Below, piece by piece: positions 15,585 through 16,087 of a stretch of 16,087 nucleotides of DNA (position 1 is the stretch's first letter; every line of letters begins with the position of its first letter). The DNA comes from Bacteroidales bacterium (GTDB taxonomy: Bacteria; Bacteroidota; Bacteroidia; Bacteroidales; WCHB1-69), in contig JAIRTU010000008.1 of NCBI GenBank assembly GCA_031254735.1, positions 1 through 16,087 on the forward strand. The letters run 5' to 3'. A model generated the notes under the pieces. That model did no database searches, had not been told where the DNA came from, and saw only the letters and a list, made by a program, of their open reading frames with translations. The position numbers and the translations under genes were made by a program.

Positions 15585-16087
15585 ATGCGAAAGACAGCTA
15601 TCATTTCAACCGTATTATGTGCCGTGTTAATGACATTATCATTATCATCGCAAGCCCAGCAAACGCGCTGGTCGAAAGGCTTAAAAGCCAAATACACTCA
15701 CCTTTTATCAGGTTACAACATCATCGGACACGACGAAAACGTCGTATATGCGTATCCGAAAATGAACGTGCTAAAACTGATGAAATTAAATCCGTCTACA
15801 ATGGCAATGACAGAAGCCACTTACACCTTGAAAGGGGCGGAAGGAAACAGAGACTTGGAGTTTATTGTCATGCTCAAAGACGAACTGTATCTTTTTTCTT
15901 CGGTGCAGGACAAAAAACGGAAAAAGCACGTTCTCTATGTTCAAACCGTAAATAAAAGTACGCTACGACCCAACACTTCTCTCAAAAAAGTGGTGGAATT
16001 GGACTACGCCGGAGAATCGAACCGAAGACCGGCTTTGTTTTTTTACGACATCTCTCCCGACAAATCGAAACTGTTGGTGGCTTATGT
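15585..16087 (+). CDS. Secreted protein of unknown function, 3' end outside the window
   Basis: From the ATG at 15585 the frame stays open for 167 codons to the window edge, so the gene is partial at its 3' end. It begins MRKTAIISTVLCAVLMTLSL with cleavage probably at SQA-Q near residues 24/25. The cysteine at 12 is not in a lipobox. The mature part alternates short beta segments (NVVYAYPKMNVLKLM, ELYLFSSVQDKKRKK, HVLYVQTVNKSTL) and ends in RPALFFYDISPDKSKLLVAY. The 'SPDKSKLLV' phrase is typical of TolB/WD40-like beta-propeller blades in secreted Bacteroidota proteins, so a propeller is a reasonable guess and no more. The start is supported by the signal peptide. It lies 46 bases after the barrel gene with no terminator between them. 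Confidence 0.8.
   Translation, partial: MRKTAIISTVLCAVLMTLSLSSQAQQTRWSKGLKAKYTHLLSGYNIIGHDENVVYAYPKMNVLKLMKLNPSTMAMTEATYTLKGAEGNRDLEFIVMLKDELYLFSSVQDKKRKKHVLYVQTVNKSTLRPNTSLKKVVELDYAGESNRRPALFFYDISPDKSKLLVAY

Noticed and set aside
15617..15955. Plus-strand frame of 112 codons near the window end
   Set aside because: It lies out of frame inside the partial secreted-protein gene beginning at 15585, which has a signal peptide and stays open to the window edge.

Overview
The window looks like a chromosomal segment from a member of the Bacteroidota, most likely Bacteroidales. The evidence is a type IX secretion (T9SS) type A sorting domain on a giant surface protein, Bacteroidota-style -7 promoter boxes (TAnnTTTG) ahead of three genes, a PstC with the enlarged periplasmic loop I remember from this phylum, and a MutB-type methylmalonyl-CoA mutase close to Bacteroides MutB. 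No rRNA, tRNA, CRISPR array, transposase or integrase is visible.

Layout. (1) Positions 16-3053, plus strand: pstS-pstC-pstA, the binding protein and two permeases of the high-affinity phosphate ABC transporter. The ATPase gene pstB and the regulator phoU, which usually follow, are absent. (2) Positions 3054-3954: about 900 bases without a gene, packed with repeats, including a nine-and-a-half-copy 23-bp tandem array, palindromes and duplicated G/C-run elements. A terminator for the next gene closes the region. (3) Positions 3955-11700, minus strand: one 2581-residue secreted protein built from two lectin-like/MAM-like domains, three copies of a roughly 400-residue composite unit, a right-handed beta-helix, CARDB-like domains and a C-terminal T9SS signal. 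(4) Positions 11701-12578: a second repeat-rich stretch containing another 23-bp array and copies, some inverted, of elements from region 2. (5) Positions 12579-14735, plus strand: mutB, with its own promoter box and terminator. The small-subunit gene mutA is not upstream. (6) Positions 14918-end, plus strand: a putative outer-membrane beta-barrel protein and the first 167 codons of a secreted protein that runs off the window.

The genes form separate functional islands: phosphate uptake, a surface adhesin-like or matrix protein, propionate/succinate metabolism and envelope proteins. The repeats are the most unusual part. The two intergenic regions flanking the giant gene share at least five sequence elements in direct and inverted orientation, and their 23-bp arrays share an AAGGGAA core and meet at a hybrid junction. 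Both neighbouring loci also lack their customary partners on the side facing these repeats, which suggests rearrangement or insertion around the giant gene. I found no convincing new enzymatic or defence system.
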